Counted from the first letter of the stretch, positions 29,269 through 39,434 are shown. The stretch: 64,000 nucleotides of DNA from Deltaproteobacteria bacterium (GCA_024276935.1 JAJRWH010000073.1:1-64000); one strand, 5' to 3'. The notes: a model not told the origin generated them from the letters alone. Made by a program: numbers and translations.

Positions 29269-30313
29269 TCTCGATCAGTGCCTCCAGGGTTTGTTCCATC
29301 TCTTCACGGGTGCCAATCGAGATCCGCAAACCATGTTTAAGCAGCGGATCAGAGAAATAACGTACCAGAATTTTACGTTCGAACAGGGCATTATAAACCC
29401 GCTCACCATCCAGATCAGGTGGAGTCGCAAACACAAAATTGGCTTGCGAAGGAATCACCCGATAACCACTGCGGCGCAGTTCACCACTGAACCATTCACG
29501 GGTTTTACAAACCTTTGCCAGAGTGTCGGCCAGCCAGTCCTGATCGCCAAGTGCCGCTTTGGCAGCAACCAGTGCCAAACGATCAAGATGATAGTGGTCA
29601 CGAATCTTGTCGAGTGCTGCGACCACTTCGGGGCGCGCAATCGCCAATCCCAGACGCATTCCCGCCAGCGCATAGCTTTTGGAAAAGGTACGGGTCACGA
29701 TAACATTCTCGCACTGGCCAACCAGTTCCATAGCACTGCCATCAGAAAAATCGGCATAGGCCTCGTCAACCACCAGCACCCCCGCGCAACGCCCGGCCAA
29801 CTCACGGATATAGTCATTGGTGAAGCGCACACCAAAAGGCGCATTGGGACTGGTCAGAAAAAAGAGTTTGCCCTTGTAACGTTCAGGAAAACCGACCAGA
29901 CGAAAATCATCATCAAGACCGAAGGTACAGATATTGGCCCCCTGAATTTCGGCCAGGGTCGAATAATAGCTGTAGGAGGGATGAACATAGGCAAGCTCTT
30001 CACCTTCCGCAACAAACGCCCGAATCAGGTTGTTGAGCAACTCATCTGAGCCATTGGCCATAATGACCCAATCAGGCTCTACCCCATAAAGATCAGCGGC
30101 AATCTTACGCACATCACGACTACCCGCATCCGGATATTTGCGCAGACTGGCCCCATCCTCACCAACTTCTTCCGTAATCGCTTTTACAACTTGCGGGGAG
30201 GGTGGATAAGGATTTTCATTCGTATTGAGCTTGATCCACTCGGCCTCATTTTCGGGTTGAAAACCGGGGACATAGCCGGACATCCCGGCGATATTTTTAC
30301 GTAAGGGAGTCAT
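29261..30313 (-). CDS. hisC: Histidinol-phosphate aminotransferase family
   Basis: A PLP enzyme of 350 residues. The ATG at 30313 has GGAGGAATACTGAT upstream and lies one base after the mqnC stop; the longer frame to 30448 only overlaps mqnC. Family motifs are [36 protein letters not shown] and [14 protein letters not shown] with the PLP-lysine. It transaminates imidazole acetol phosphate with glutamate in histidine synthesis; related enzymes can also use aromatic amino acids. No other his gene is nearby, and it is embedded among menaquinone genes, so the exact substrate is not certain. Confidence 0.88.
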   Translation of the reverse strand: MTPLRKNIAGMSGYVPGFQPENEAEWIKLNTNENPYPPSPQVVKAITEEVGEDGASLRKYPDAGSRDVRKIAADLYGVEPDWVIMANGSDELLNNLIRAFVAEGEELAYVHPSYSYYSTLAEIQGANICTFGLDDDFRLVGFPERYKGKLFFLTSPNAPFGVRFTNDYIRELAGRCAGVLVVDEAYADFSDGSAMELVGQCENVIVTRTFSKSYALAGMRLGLAIARPEVVAALDKIRDHYHLDRLALVAAKAALGDQDWLADTLAKVCKTREWFSGELRRSGYRVIPSQANFVFATPPDLDGERVYNALFERKILVRYFSDPLLKHGLRISIGTREEMEQTLEALIEIG

Positions 30314-30314
30314 A

Positions 30315-31379
30315 TCAGTATTCCTCCAAAATTTCATATTCTGTCGTCCGCCGCACCGGCACAAACCCCGCCCCGCGCGCCAGTTCGATGATTTCTTCCT
30401 GCGACATGCGGAAAGAAATTCCGGCCGCGGCAACGACATTTTCTTCAAGCATGGTGCCGCCCAGATCGTTGGCGCCGAAAAAGAGCGCGACCTGGGCCAT
30501 CCGTGCCCCTTGCGTCACCCAGCTGGCCTGAATGTTGTTGATATTGTCAAGCACAATGCGCGACAGGGCAAGAACCTTCAGGTAATCGACGCCGCTCGCT
30601 GTTTCACCACCCAGTTCGGTATTGTCGGGCTGAAATGTCCAGGGGATAAAGGCGGTAAAGCCGGAGGTACGCGCCTGAATCTCACGGATCCGCAACAGAT
30701 GCTCGACAATATCATCCGGCCCCTCGCAACTGCCGAACATCATGGTTGCGGTGGTGCGCATGCCCAGAGCGTGCGCCGCTTCCATCACCTCGCCCCACTG
30801 CTGCCAGCCGATCTTGTTGGGTGAAATCTGCTGCCGGACCTCATCGACCAAAACCTCGGCTCCGGCACCGGGCAGTGAGGCCAGCCCTGCCGCCTGTAAA
30901 CGTTGCAGGCACTCTGGCATCGAAAGATCTGACAACTTGGCAATGTGGCAAATTTCTGCCGCAGAAAGTGAGTGAATCTGCACTTGAGGAAAACACTGCC
31001 GCAGCTGGCGAAAGAGTTCTTCAAACCATTCGATCTTCAGCTCAGGGTGCAACCCACCCTGCATCAGCAGCTGGGTGCCGCCATGATCGACCAGTTCCTG
31101 CACCTTGGCAAAAATTGTTTCATAATCGAGCAGATAGGCATTTTCAGCATCAGCATCGCAATAGAACGCGCAGAACTTGCACTTGGATTCACAGACGTTG
31201 CTGTAGTTGACATTACGATCAACCACAAAGCTGACCCGGTTTTCGGGATGTTTCTTCTTACGAACAGCATCGGCCAACTGGCCGATCTGCAGCAGGTCGG
31301 CTTCGGTCAACAGCCAGAGTGCCTCGTCACGTTCAATCGGCTGACCTGCGTTCAGTTTGTTTTGAATCGTTTCAAGCAT
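30315..31379 (-). CDS. mqnC: Cyclic dehypoxanthinyl futalosine synthase MqnC
   Basis: A radical SAM enzyme of the futalosine route to menaquinone; it cyclises dehypoxanthine futalosine. The [4Fe-4S] motif is [12 protein letters not shown]. MqnC-type segments are [41 protein letters not shown] and TTATMMFG, which distinguish it from MqnE. Length 354 residues. The ATG at 31379 lies next to the palindromic repeat 31390-31571, which separates it from mqnE upstream. It is followed within two bases by hisC. Confidence 0.9.
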   Translation of the reverse strand: MLETIQNKLNAGQPIERDEALWLLTEADLLQIGQLADAVRKKKHPENRVSFVVDRNVNYSNVCESKCKFCAFYCDADAENAYLLDYETIFAKVQELVDHGGTQLLMQGGLHPELKIEWFEELFRQLRQCFPQVQIHSLSAAEICHIAKLSDLSMPECLQRLQAAGLASLPGAGAEVLVDEVRQQISPNKIGWQQWGEVMEAAHALGMRTTATMMFGSCEGPDDIVEHLLRIREIQARTSGFTAFIPWTFQPDNTELGGETASGVDYLKVLALSRIVLDNINNIQASWVTQGARMAQVALFFGANDLGGTMLEENVVAAAGISFRMSQEEIIELARGAGFVPVRRTTEYEILEEY

Positions 31380-31389
31380 AAGAACCTGT

Positions 31390-31571
31390 TAGCCACCAAA
31401 GCACCAAGGACACTAAGAAGACAAGAACCTTTTAACGCTGAGACGCGAAGAGGGAGAGATCGCAGAGAGAGGCGTAGGGCTTTTCAGATTTTAACTCCAA
31501 GACATTCTCCCCGTCTCTCCACCTCAGCGCCTCCGCGTTAAAAAAGATTTTTTTGGTGTTCTTGGTGGCTA
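31390..31571. repeat. 182-bp palindromic repeat between mqnE and mqnC
   Basis: Both ends read TAGCCACCAA when taken inward from each side (left TAGCCACCAAAGCACCAAGG; right complement GTAGCCACCAAGAACACCAA), followed on both arms by TTTTTAACGC and GAG/CGC-rich blocks. The arms are imperfect inverted copies of about 70 bases. It fills the gap between two co-directional pathway genes. Confidence 0.85.
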
Positions 31572-31578
31572 CCTTTTC

Positions 31579-32649
31579 TCAGATTTCGTTATACAAGGTA
31601 TCCCGCTCGACCGGCACTCTGCCTGCCTTGCGGATCAGATCGATGATCTGTTCCTTACCCATCGCCTGCGGTGAGTCGGCCCCGGCGTCATGGCCGATCT
31701 TCTCTTCGACCACCGTGCCGTCAAGATCATTGACTCCGAAGCAGAGCGCGGTCTGGGCAATCTTCAACCCCAACATGACCCAGTAGGCCTTGATATGTTG
31801 AAAATTATCCAGATATAGTCGGCTGATCGCCAGGGTCTTGAGGGCATCAACCCCTACGACCCCTTTAGCCCCTGGTACCCGGGTATTGTCCGGTTGAAAA
31901 GCCAGCGGGATGAAAGTCTGAAATCCACCGGTTCGATCCTGTAACTCACGCAACAGCCGCAAATGCTCGACCCGATCTGCGTAACTTTCGAGATGACCAA
32001 AAAGCATGGTGGCATTACTGCGTAAACCGGCGGCGTGAACCTTTTCGGTCACCTCCAGCCAGCGCTGCCCTGATATTTTCTCCGGGCAGATCAGGTCACG
32101 TACCTGCTGGCCCAGAATTTCGGCACCACCACCTGGCAGAGAACCGAGGCCCGCAGACTTAAGTGCGTCGATGACTCCCGTGATACTTAACCCCGACAGT
32201 TGAGCAAAATAATCGATCTCAACCGCCGTAAAAGCCTTGATGTGCAACTGCGGTGACACCTCTTTTATGGTTCTGAGCATCTGCAGGTAAAAATCAAAGG
32301 GCAGATCGGGGTGCAATCCACCGACGGTGTGAATTTCAGTCGCCCCGGCGGCAGTAGCCTCCCGCGCCTTGTCGGCGATCTGTTCCAGCGCCAGAGTATA
32401 AACTCCCGGCTCGTCAACCTCTTTGGAAAAGGCGCAGAACTTACATCGATTGACGCAGAGGTTGGTGTAATTGATGTGCCGGTTGACGTTGAAATAAACC
32501 TTGTCACCATTCTTGCGCCGATTGGCCTCAGCCGCCAGGCCACCGATAAACAACAGGTCGGATGACTCAAAGAGCGCCAATGCCTCTGCGTCGGATATGC
32601 GGGTATCCGCTGCGACTTTTTCTTTTACGGTTGCAAATAACTTGAGCAT
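31579..32649 (-). CDS. mqnE: Aminofutalosine synthase MqnE
   Basis: A radical SAM enzyme that makes aminofutalosine from the chorismate-derived 3-enolpyruvyl benzoate, the entry step of the futalosine route. The [4Fe-4S] motif is CVNRCKFCAF in NRHINYTNLCVNRCKFCAF. MqnE-type segments are TEIHTVGGLHPDLPFDFY, IKAFTAVEIDYF and SNATMLFGHLES. The ATG at 32649 is favoured over a GTG at 32655; 356 residues. It precedes mqnC, separated by a palindromic repeat, and follows ubiX by about 80 bases. Confidence 0.9.
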   Translation of the reverse strand: MLKLFATVKEKVAADTRISDAEALALFESSDLLFIGGLAAEANRRKNGDKVYFNVNRHINYTNLCVNRCKFCAFSKEVDEPGVYTLALEQIADKAREATAAGATEIHTVGGLHPDLPFDFYLQMLRTIKEVSPQLHIKAFTAVEIDYFAQLSGLSITGVIDALKSAGLGSLPGGGAEILGQQVRDLICPEKISGQRWLEVTEKVHAAGLRSNATMLFGHLESYADRVEHLRLLRELQDRTGGFQTFIPLAFQPDNTRVPGAKGVVGVDALKTLAISRLYLDNFQHIKAYWVMLGLKIAQTALCFGVNDLDGTVVEEKIGHDAGADSPQAMGKEQIIDLIRKAGRVPVERDTLYNEI

Positions 32650-32730
32650 AATCACCGGCCCTAAAACCTGTTTTTCTCAGGATTCCCATGGAATACAGCT
32701 CCCGGATTTTATCCTGGCGTTATCCAGAGG

Positions 32731-33342
32731 CTAATGCCTGTCTTCGTTGTCTTCACCCCAGCGTGCGAACAGCGCATGGTCAACCCCCAGTTGATCCAGC
32801 ACCTTGCCCACCACAAAATCAACCATCTCTGCCACCGACTGCGGTTGCTGATAAAAGGCCGGCATCGCCGGCAGGATCTGCCCACCAGCCTGTGACAGGC
32901 GCAGCAGATTCTCAAGATGAATCTGGTTAAAGGGGGTTTCACGCGGCACCAGCAGCAATTTCTGTTGCTCTTTCAAAACAACATCGGCGACCCGCTCAAG
33001 CAGATTTTCTGAAAGCCCGGCAGCTATCCGTCCAACTGTCCCCATCGAACAGGGGCAGATCACCAGCGCATCGGGAACACTGGAACCGCTGGCCACCGGG
33101 GCAAAGAAGTCATTCATCGCGTGATAAAGCAGATCATCACTGGAAAAGTGGTCGCACAGCTGTTCATGACAAGCGACAGGATCCTCATCCAACTGCAGAC
33201 CGGTCTCAAAACTGAGCACCTGCCGACCGGCGTCACTGATGAGAACACTGACCTCTGTCTCCACACACAGCAGTTCCTCGATCAGGCGCAGACCGTAAAT
33301 AGAGCCGGATGCTCCGGTTATGCCAACGACGATATTGTTCAT
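32731..33342 (-). CDS. ubiX: Flavin prenyltransferase, UbiX/MqnL type
   Basis: Makes prenylated FMN, the cofactor of UbiD-type decarboxylases. The N-terminal motif is IVVGITGASGSIYGLRL, and later ICPCSMGTVGRIAAGLSENL and VPRETPFNQIHLENL are conserved. The ATG at 33342 gives 203 residues; a GTG at 33360 is less likely. Its position between mqnE and ubiA fits the MqnL role in the futalosine pathway. The partner UbiD-like gene here is 6 kb away (39435) and has an altered active site. Confidence 0.9.
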   Translation of the reverse strand: MNNIVVGITGASGSIYGLRLIEELLCVETEVSVLISDAGRQVLSFETGLQLDEDPVACHEQLCDHFSSDDLLYHAMNDFFAPVASGSSVPDALVICPCSMGTVGRIAAGLSENLLERVADVVLKEQQKLLLVPRETPFNQIHLENLLRLSQAGGQILPAMPAFYQQPQSVAEMVDFVVGKVLDQLGVDHALFARWGEDNEDRH

Positions 33343-33360
33343 AAGCCCATATTCTGACAC

Positions 33361-33423
33361 AGAGTCGCAGAGAACCTCACAAGTTTGCCAGAGGAGTATT
33401 TTTTTGTTTTCTCTGCGGACTCT
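33361..33423. repeat. Palindromic repeat between ubiA and ubiX
   Basis: AGAGTCGCAGAGAA and TTCTCTGCGGACTCT are inverted copies with one extra base, followed outside by ACGCCTCTGCGTTAAAG. The GCAGAG and GCGTTAA words also occur in the repeat at 31390-31571, so this looks like a shorter member of the same family. Confidence 0.7.
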
Positions 33424-33456
33424 ACGCCTCTGCGTTAAAGATGCTCTTGATTGTCT

Positions 33457-34341
33457 TCAAACGACCGCATCGACCAGCGCGAAAACAAAAATCGTCACAC
33501 TGATATAACCATTCATATTGAAAAAAGCCGCATCCAGTTTCGACAGGTCATCCGGCTGGACCAGACGATGTTCGTAAAGCAGCAGTCCGGCAACAACCAG
33601 AACCCCGGCAAAATAGATCCACCCCAGACCACTGCCCGGCAGCACCAGTAACAAAAAGAGCAACATCAGGCCGTGAAAAATCCGCACCAGCAAAAAGGAT
33701 TTTTCCACCCCCAACCGAGATGGGATTGAATGCAAACCGCGTTCAACGTCAAATTCGTAATCTTGCAGGGCATAGAAGATATCAAACCCGGCAACCCAGA
33801 AGAGAACCGCCAATGCCAAGGCCACGACCGGCCAGTCCAGGGTTCCACGTAACGCAATATAGGCCCCGATCGGTGCGGCGGCCAGACAGATGCCAAGAAC
33901 AATATGGGCATAATGGGTAAAGCGTTTGCACAGCGCATAGAGGACAAAAAAAGCAATCGCCAGCGGGGCCAGTTTGAAACAGAGCGGATTGAGCATCCAG
34001 GCCGCAAGGAGAAATACTGCCAGAGACAGCAGAATAAAAACCCAGGCCTCAAGACGCGAAACCTTGCCCGCCGGGATGTGGCGTTCGGCGGTGCGTGGGT
34101 TGTCGGCATCGATACGGGCATCGATCAGTCGGTTCAACCCCATGGCACCACTACGCGCCCCGACCATCGCGACACAAATCCAGAAAATCTGCGCAAAACC
34201 CGGCAACGTTCCTGTTGCCAAGGCGGCCAGAACAACTCCCAGGAGCGCAAAGGGAAATGCGAAGATGGTATGAGAAAACTTGATCATCTCCAACAACGAA
34301 CGAAGCTTGCCTATGATCTGATACGGGTCTGTCGTTTCCAT
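33457..34341 (-). CDS. UbiA-family prenyltransferase (MqnP/MenA-like step)
   Basis: An integral membrane prenyltransferase of about 294 residues. The two aspartate-rich motifs are NRLIDARIDADNPRT and YALQDYEFDVERGLHS. About nine hydrophobic helices are visible. The ATG at 34341 has GGAAGAG upstream. In futalosine-pathway organisms the UbiA homologue MqnP prenylates 1,4-dihydroxy-6-naphthoate, and the mqn genes downstream support that role here over 4-hydroxybenzoate prenylation. It heads the run that continues with ubiX, mqnE and mqnC. Confidence 0.87.
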   Translation of the reverse strand: METTDPYQIIGKLRSLLEMIKFSHTIFAFPFALLGVVLAALATGTLPGFAQIFWICVAMVGARSGAMGLNRLIDARIDADNPRTAERHIPAGKVSRLEAWVFILLSLAVFLLAAWMLNPLCFKLAPLAIAFFVLYALCKRFTHYAHIVLGICLAAAPIGAYIALRGTLDWPVVALALAVLFWVAGFDIFYALQDYEFDVERGLHSIPSRLGVEKSFLLVRIFHGLMLLFLLLVLPGSGLGWIYFAGVLVVAGLLLYEHRLVQPDDLSKLDAAFFNMNGYISVTIFVFALVDAVV

Positions 34342-34450
34342 CACTCTTCCAGGATATATAGTGGCTGAACTGAAACGACACTCTACACCTGTCTCGCCTG
34401 ACCGACAAGCCCTTCGCTTTCAGGCTCTGCGTCTGCTATAGTTCGAATCC

Positions 34451-34903
34451 ATGCCTGAACTTTTGACCGAACATGGCCTGCTGTCTCTCTTTCTGCTGAG
34501 TTTCTGTGCATCAACCCTGATTCCGCTGGGATCAGAATGGTTGCTGGTGGCCTTGCTGCTTGGCGGCAGCAATCCGCTGTTGACTGTTGTTGTGGCAAGT
34601 GCGGGCAATAGTCTGGGAGCAATCACCAGTTACCTGATCGGGATTGGTGGCAGTCGTTGGCTGATCGAAAAAATATTGCGCATCAATCAGCAACAACAGC
34701 TCAGAGCACAAAACTGGTTCAATCGCTATGGCAGTTGGGCGTTGCTTTTTTCGTGGCTTCCTTTGGTTGGCGACCCTCTGTGTCTGGTTGCCGGGACCTT
34801 GCGGCATAGCTTCGGCAGATTCATCCTGCTGGTCGCCATTGGCAAAACAACGCGCTACAGCCTGGTTGCCATTTTAACCCTGACCGGCAGCAACCTGATT
34901 TGA
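34451..34903 (+). CDS. yqaA: YqaA/DedA-family membrane protein
   Basis: A 150-residue inner-membrane protein with about four helices. It has the YqaA-type segments STLIPLGSEWLL, AGNSLGAITSYLIG, FNRYGSWALLFSWLPLVGDP and CLVAGTL; the proline- and glycine-rich GDPLC region is typical of DedA/VTT relatives. It may help move lipids or undecaprenyl phosphate across the membrane, but this is inference from the superfamily. It starts 107 bases from ubiA in the opposite direction and is followed directly by the MFS gene. Confidence 0.83.
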   Translation: MPELLTEHGLLSLFLLSFCASTLIPLGSEWLLVALLLGGSNPLLTVVVASAGNSLGAITSYLIGIGGSRWLIEKILRINQQQQLRAQNWFNRYGSWALLFSWLPLVGDPLCLVAGTLRHSFGRFILLVAIGKTTRYSLVAILTLTGSNLI

Positions 34904-34904
34904 C

Positions 34905-36062
34905 ATGAGATCAATGATGCTTTACACCCCGGCCTTTGCAGCCCTGTTTGTCACAAATCTGTTGATTGTTGCCAGCTTTGCCGGTTTCTTTTTCTTACCT
35001 CTGTTCATCGGTGAGCATGGTGGCAGCGAAACGGATATTGGTCTGCTCATGGGCGGGTTTGCCCTGGCTTCTGCTCTTTGTCGGCCCTGGATTTCGGAGA
35101 TGATTGACCGGATCGGACGCAAGCACAGTTACACCATCGGCAGTCTGATCATGACCCTTGCTCCACTTTTATACCTGCCCTTCGGCGGCGATCTCCGGCA
35201 TTTTTTCTGGCCACTGATGCTCCTGCGTATCGTTCATGGCGTTGGCCTGGCCATCTGCTTTACTGCAATCTTCACCTTTATCGTCGACCTGATTCCGGAA
35301 CAACGCCTCAATGAGGGGATTGGTATGTTTGGTATTTCGGGTCTGGTCGGCTTCGCTGTCGGGCCTATCTTTGCCGAGCTGGTGATCAATCAGGGTGGTT
35401 TTTCTGCTCTTTTTATTGTGGCTTCCCTGCTGGCAGGTGGTGGGCTGCTGTTACATCTTCCGGTCAAAGAAAAACGGCGTACACCAGCTGCTGGCGACAA
35501 AAACACCGGGTTCTTCGTTCTATTGCGACAGCGTAAGCATTTATTGATTGCACTACTGGCCGGAATTTTTGGCTTTGGGTTGGCCGCAACCGGAACATTT
35601 ATTGCGCCACTGGCCGCCGAACGTGGCATCCATTTTATCTCTCGTTATTATCTCGCCTATTCAGCAACGGCAATCGGGATTCGCTTTGTAATCCGCTCGG
35701 TTGCAGACCGCCATGGTGAAGCGCGACTCCTCCCTTGGGGGATTGTCCTCTCAATGGCCGGACTCTTTTGCCTGCCATTTATCAACAATGGCCTGCTGCT
35801 GGTTATCAGCGGCCTGCTTTCGGGAGTGGGCCATGGTCTGGTCTTTCCCTCGCTTAATGCCCTGGCAATCCGTGGAGAGTCCTATCAGGTCCGTGGCAAG
35901 ATCACCGGCATTTTTACCGGCAGTATTGATGGTGGCGCCTTTATCGGTTCAATCTTGCTGGGACTGATCGGTGAACTGGCCGGGCTCTCCAGTCTGTTTT
36001 TCTGTGCTGCCGCCTTTATGGGTCTCGCTTTCCCCCTTTTGTATCTACGCGCTGCTCGCTGA
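34905..36062 (+). CDS. Major facilitator superfamily transporter
   Basis: A 385-residue, about 12-helix transporter. The loop 2-3 signature is FALASALCRPWISEMIDRIG, followed by GRKHSYTIGS; the second half carries a similar RFVIRSVADRHGEARLLPWG. Substrate unknown; it could be a drug or small-molecule exporter. It begins one base after the yqaA stop. Its last 18 bases overlap the 3' end of the convergent TVP38-family gene. Confidence 0.87.
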   Translation: MRSMMLYTPAFAALFVTNLLIVASFAGFFFLPLFIGEHGGSETDIGLLMGGFALASALCRPWISEMIDRIGRKHSYTIGSLIMTLAPLLYLPFGGDLRHFFWPLMLLRIVHGVGLAICFTAIFTFIVDLIPEQRLNEGIGMFGISGLVGFAVGPIFAELVINQGGFSALFIVASLLAGGGLLLHLPVKEKRRTPAAGDKNTGFFVLLRQRKHLLIALLAGIFGFGLAATGTFIAPLAAERGIHFISRYYLAYSATAIGIRFVIRSVADRHGEARLLPWGIVLSMAGLFCLPFINNGLLLVISGLLSGVGHGLVFPSLNALAIRGESYQVRGKITGIFTGSIDGGAFIGSILLGLIGELAGLSSLFFCAAAFMGLAFPLLYLRAAR

Positions 36063-36713
36063 TTTTTCACGGTGTCCTATCCAGCGCGCCAGCAGAATCC
36101 CCAGCAGCAAAAACACCCCCGAACCGATCAGTAACCAGAGACGATTTTTTGCCCCGGCAGAACCGATACCGCCCAATAAAACAAAAGCGATCAAGCCCGG
36201 CAAAATACCAATAAAGGTGCCAATGGCATAATCCCGGTGTCGCACTGCTGTCAATCCACAGCCGTAATTGACCGCGTCGAATGGCAACATGAGCAGCCGT
36301 AAAATCAAAACCGTCACCAGTCCGTTTGCTTTCAGGCGCCCCTCCCAGGCGTGCAAAGACTCTCCACTCTTCTTTTTGACCCAGTCACGCCCGAACCACC
36401 TGGCAACACTGAAAGCAACATTGGCGCTGGCATTTTCACCCAAAATTGTAAAAAAAATCCCCAACAAGGGGCCAAACAGGAGTCCCGATGAAACCGTCAG
36501 CAGGGTTGCCGGAAAGAGTAAAAACGGTCGAAGAGCGTAGATCAGCACATAAATACTTGCCGCTTTCCACAAGCCAAAGGCCTCAAGCTGTGATTCGAGT
36601 CGATAGGGAACTTCCTGGAGGCTAAGACCACTTTTTATCCAGACAAAAATGGCCCCCAGCAGCAATATCGCCCAAACTCCACCAAACAGCCATTTAAGTT
36701 TTTTCTCCTCCAT
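36045..36713 (-). CDS. TVP38/TMEM64 (VTT) family membrane protein
   Basis: A 222-residue membrane protein with about six helices. The VTT-domain segments are RPFLLFPATLLTVSSGLLFG, LGENASANVAFSVARWFG, LRLLMLPFDAVNYGCGLT and the PGLIAFVLLGG region. The family moves phospholipids between leaflets in eukaryotes; the bacterial role is unsettled. It starts directly after the xthA stop, suggesting co-transcription, and its 3' end overlaps the convergent MFS gene. Confidence 0.88.
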   Translation of the reverse strand: MEEKKLKWLFGGVWAILLLGAIFVWIKSGLSLQEVPYRLESQLEAFGLWKAASIYVLIYALRPFLLFPATLLTVSSGLLFGPLLGIFFTILGENASANVAFSVARWFGRDWVKKKSGESLHAWEGRLKANGLVTVLILRLLMLPFDAVNYGCGLTAVRHRDYAIGTFIGILPGLIAFVLLGGIGSAGAKNRLWLLIGSGVFLLLGILLARWIGHREKSASSA

Positions 36714-37529
36714 TCAAATCTCGAATTCTGCCCATATCGGACAATGATCAGAAGGTTTTTCCATCCCACGCAGTTCGTAATCGATGCCGGTTGCAGTGCA
36801 TTTTTCCAACAAGGGAGCAGTCGCCATGATCACATCAATTCTTAACCCCCGTTTTGGCTCGGCGGCAAATCCTCTTGAACGATAATCAAACCAGCTGAAA
36901 CGATTATCCACATCAGGATTTTGCTTGCGATAGGTGTCAAAGAGCCCCCAATCTTTGATCTTTTCCAGCCATTCGCGCTCTTCGGGAAGAAAGCTGCACT
37001 TGCCGGTTTTCAGCCACCGCCTGGCGTTGTCGGTTCCAATACCAATGTCTTTGTCCTCTGGGGAGATATTGATATCGCCCATGACGATCAACAGATCCTG
37101 CGGATCGGCTTCCGTTTCAAGCCAGCGTTGCAGTTTGGCGTAGAAGTTCCGCTTATTGGGAAATTTGGTCGGATGTTCGCGGTTTTCTCCCTGCGGGAAA
37201 TAACCGTTGACCACCCGCAACTGACGGCCATCACCAAGGGAATAACGGGCAATCACCAAGCGGCGCTGATGATCTTCGGCCTCACCAGAAAAGCCCTTCA
37301 TGACCTGTTGCGGCTCCTGCTTCGACATGAGGGCCACCCCGTAATGGCTCTTCTGGCCATGATAAACAACCTGATAACCCATCTGCTGAATGGTTTCGAG
37401 GGGAAACTCGGGATCGTTGACTTTGATTTCCTGCAACCCGATGATATCAGGCTGATGCTTGTCAATCAGAGCCTGCAATTGATGAAAACGGGCACGCAAT
37501 CCATTGACATTAAAAGAGACGATTTTCAC
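36714..37529 (-). CDS. xthA: Exodeoxyribonuclease III
   Basis: An AP endonuclease and 3' exonuclease of the EEP superfamily, 271 residues. Conserved catalytic segments are [25 protein letters not shown] (metal Glu), [18 protein letters not shown]-type RIDVIMAT and [10 protein letters not shown]. It works in base excision repair, as mutY upstream in the window does. It ends where the TVP38 gene begins. A 65-bp gap without a clear signal separates it from recQ. Confidence 0.95.
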   Translation of the reverse strand: MKIVSFNVNGLRARFHQLQALIDKHQPDIIGLQEIKVNDPEFPLETIQQMGYQVVYHGQKSHYGVALMSKQEPQQVMKGFSGEAEDHQRRLVIARYSLGDGRQLRVVNGYFPQGENREHPTKFPNKRNFYAKLQRWLETEADPQDLLIVMGDINISPEDKDIGIGTDNARRWLKTGKCSFLPEEREWLEKIKDWGLFDTYRKQNPDVDNRFSWFDYRSRGFAAEPKRGLRIDVIMATAPLLEKCTATGIDYELRGMEKPSDHCPIWAEFEI

Positions 37530-37594
37530 AGGAACTCCTTCTGTTCAGTTATTTTCTGACACCAGATGTCTGGTCCAGGAACCAGCCCGGACTC

Positions 37595-39412
37595 CTAGCG
37601 ACTGATAAATCCGACGATCTCTGCCATAAATTCAGCCCCGTAGCGCTCAAGCTTGCGCTGCCCGACACCATTGATCTGCAGAAGGTCCTCTTCACGCGTC
37701 GGCAGGGTCGCCGCCATCTCGGCCAGACTGGCATCACCAAAAACAACATAGGGAGGCACACCATCGCGGTCAGCAATTTCTTTACGGCGGGCGCGCAGTA
37801 ATTGAAACAGTCGCTCGTCATACTCGATACCGACAATTTTGCGCGTGGTTTTCTTTTTACGTTGTGGCTTGCTGCGCGGACGACTCAGCCTGAGTTCGAT
37901 TTCACCACGCAACAGGGGTCTGGCAGCTTCGGTCAATTTGAGGGTCGAATAGTTGGCCATGTCCTGTTCAAGATACCCAAGGTGAACCAGCTGACGCAAC
38001 AGGTGCGTCCAGTGTTCCTGCCCTGCATCTTTGCCGATTCCCCAGGTCGACAGTTTTTCATGACCCAGGCTGTAAATTCTTTCGGTCCTGGCTCCGCGCA
38101 ACACATCAACCACATGGCCGATTCCAAACCTTTGCCCTACCCGATAAACACAGGAAAGTGCTTTGCGTGCGTCCTCTGTAGCATCAAAGGTTTCAGGCGG
38201 ATCAAGGCAGATATCACAATTGCCACAATCTTTCTCCAGCACTTCTCCAAAGTAGCCGAGCAGGGCTCGCCGCCTGCAGGTTCCGGCTTCGGCAAAAGCG
38301 ACCATGGCGTTTAATTTTTGCAATTCAATTCGGGTCTGTTCCGGATTCCCCCCTTTTTCGATCAGACCACGTGAGACAACAATGTCACCATAACCGAAGA
38401 GCAGCAAAGCTTCGGCGGGCAGACCATCACGCCCGGCTCGTCCGGTCTCCTGATAATAGCTTTCGATATTCTTCGGCAGATCGTAATGAACCACAAAACG
38501 CACATTCGGCTTGTCTATGCCCATCCCGAAAGCAACGGTGGCCACCACAATCTGCAGATCGTCGCGGATAAAATCATCCTGCACCTGCCGTCTGGTTGCA
38601 GCATCAAGCCCGGCATGATAGGCGGCAGCCTGATAGCCGTCCTGCTGCAATTTTGTCGCAATTTCTTCAACGCGCTTGCGACTCAGCGCATAAATGATCC
38701 CGGAATCGGTGCGACGACTGACAAGAAAATGCTTGAGTTGATCATAGGGACGTTGTTTGTCGATCAGCGTATAGCGGATATTGGGACGGTCAAAACCGGC
38801 AATGATGCATAATGGATTATCGAGATTCAAGCGTTGCAGAATATCCTGCCGGGTCTGTTTTTCGGCGGTTGCAGTCAGTGCCAGCAAGGGCACCCCGGGA
38901 AACATCTGGTGCAGAGTCCCCAACTGAATATATTCGGGACGAAAGTCATGTCCCCATTGGGAAATACAATGAGCTTCGTCGATGGCAAACAAGGCAATTT
39001 CGACAGATCTCAAATGTTCGAGAAAACCTTCATTGAGCAATCGTTCGGGAGCAACGTACAGCAGATCAAGCTCGCCAGCATGCATTTGGGCCAGCACCTG
39101 GCGGCTTTCAGTGGCTGAAAGTGATGAATTATAGCAAGCGGCTCTGACTCCGTTGGCAAGCAAGGCATCGACCTGATCCTTCATCAAGGAGATCAGTGGT
39201 GAAACAACAATTCCGACCCCATCCCGCAGCAGGGCCGGAAGCTGATAACAGAGAGATTTTCCGCCCCCAGTTGGCATCAAAACAAAAGCATCTCCACCGG
39301 CAACAACCTGTTCAACCACCTGTTGCTGATGTTCACGAAATTGCTGATAGCCAAAAACCTGTTGAAGAAGGGTTCTCGCATCCTGTTCTTGCCTCATGGC
39401 ATCTTTCGACAT
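37595..39412 (-). CDS. recQ: ATP-dependent DNA helicase RecQ
   Basis: A 605-residue 3'-5' DNA helicase. Motifs in order are FGYQQFREHQQQVV (motif 0), MPTGGGKSLCYQLPAL (Walker A), AIDEAHCISQWGHDFRPEY (Walker B and RecQ aromatic loop), ATVAFGMGIDKPNVRFVVHY and QETGRAGRDG. The zinc-binding CRRRALLGYFGE and CGNCDICLDPP follow, then a winged helix and a C-terminal HRDC domain (about 525-605). GGAGGAG precedes the ATG. It lies downstream of the UbiD-like gene and upstream of xthA, on one strand. Confidence 0.95.
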   Translation of the reverse strand: MSKDAMRQEQDARTLLQQVFGYQQFREHQQQVVEQVVAGGDAFVLMPTGGGKSLCYQLPALLRDGVGIVVSPLISLMKDQVDALLANGVRAACYNSSLSATESRQVLAQMHAGELDLLYVAPERLLNEGFLEHLRSVEIALFAIDEAHCISQWGHDFRPEYIQLGTLHQMFPGVPLLALTATAEKQTRQDILQRLNLDNPLCIIAGFDRPNIRYTLIDKQRPYDQLKHFLVSRRTDSGIIYALSRKRVEEIATKLQQDGYQAAAYHAGLDAATRRQVQDDFIRDDLQIVVATVAFGMGIDKPNVRFVVHYDLPKNIESYYQETGRAGRDGLPAEALLLFGYGDIVVSRGLIEKGGNPEQTRIELQKLNAMVAFAEAGTCRRRALLGYFGEVLEKDCGNCDICLDPPETFDATEDARKALSCVYRVGQRFGIGHVVDVLRGARTERIYSLGHEKLSTWGIGKDAGQEHWTHLLRQLVHLGYLEQDMANYSTLKLTEAARPLLRGEIELRLSRPRSKPQRKKKTTRKIVGIEYDERLFQLLRARRKEIADRDGVPPYVVFGDASLAEMAATLPTREEDLLQINGVGQRKLERYGAEFMAEIVGFISR

Positions 39413-39434
39413 TCTCCTCCTCCGGAATAGGACT

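Noticed and set aside
29291-30049. 252-codon plus-strand open frame across hisC
   Set aside because: Antisense shadow of a well-supported gene; no motif, no upstream signal.
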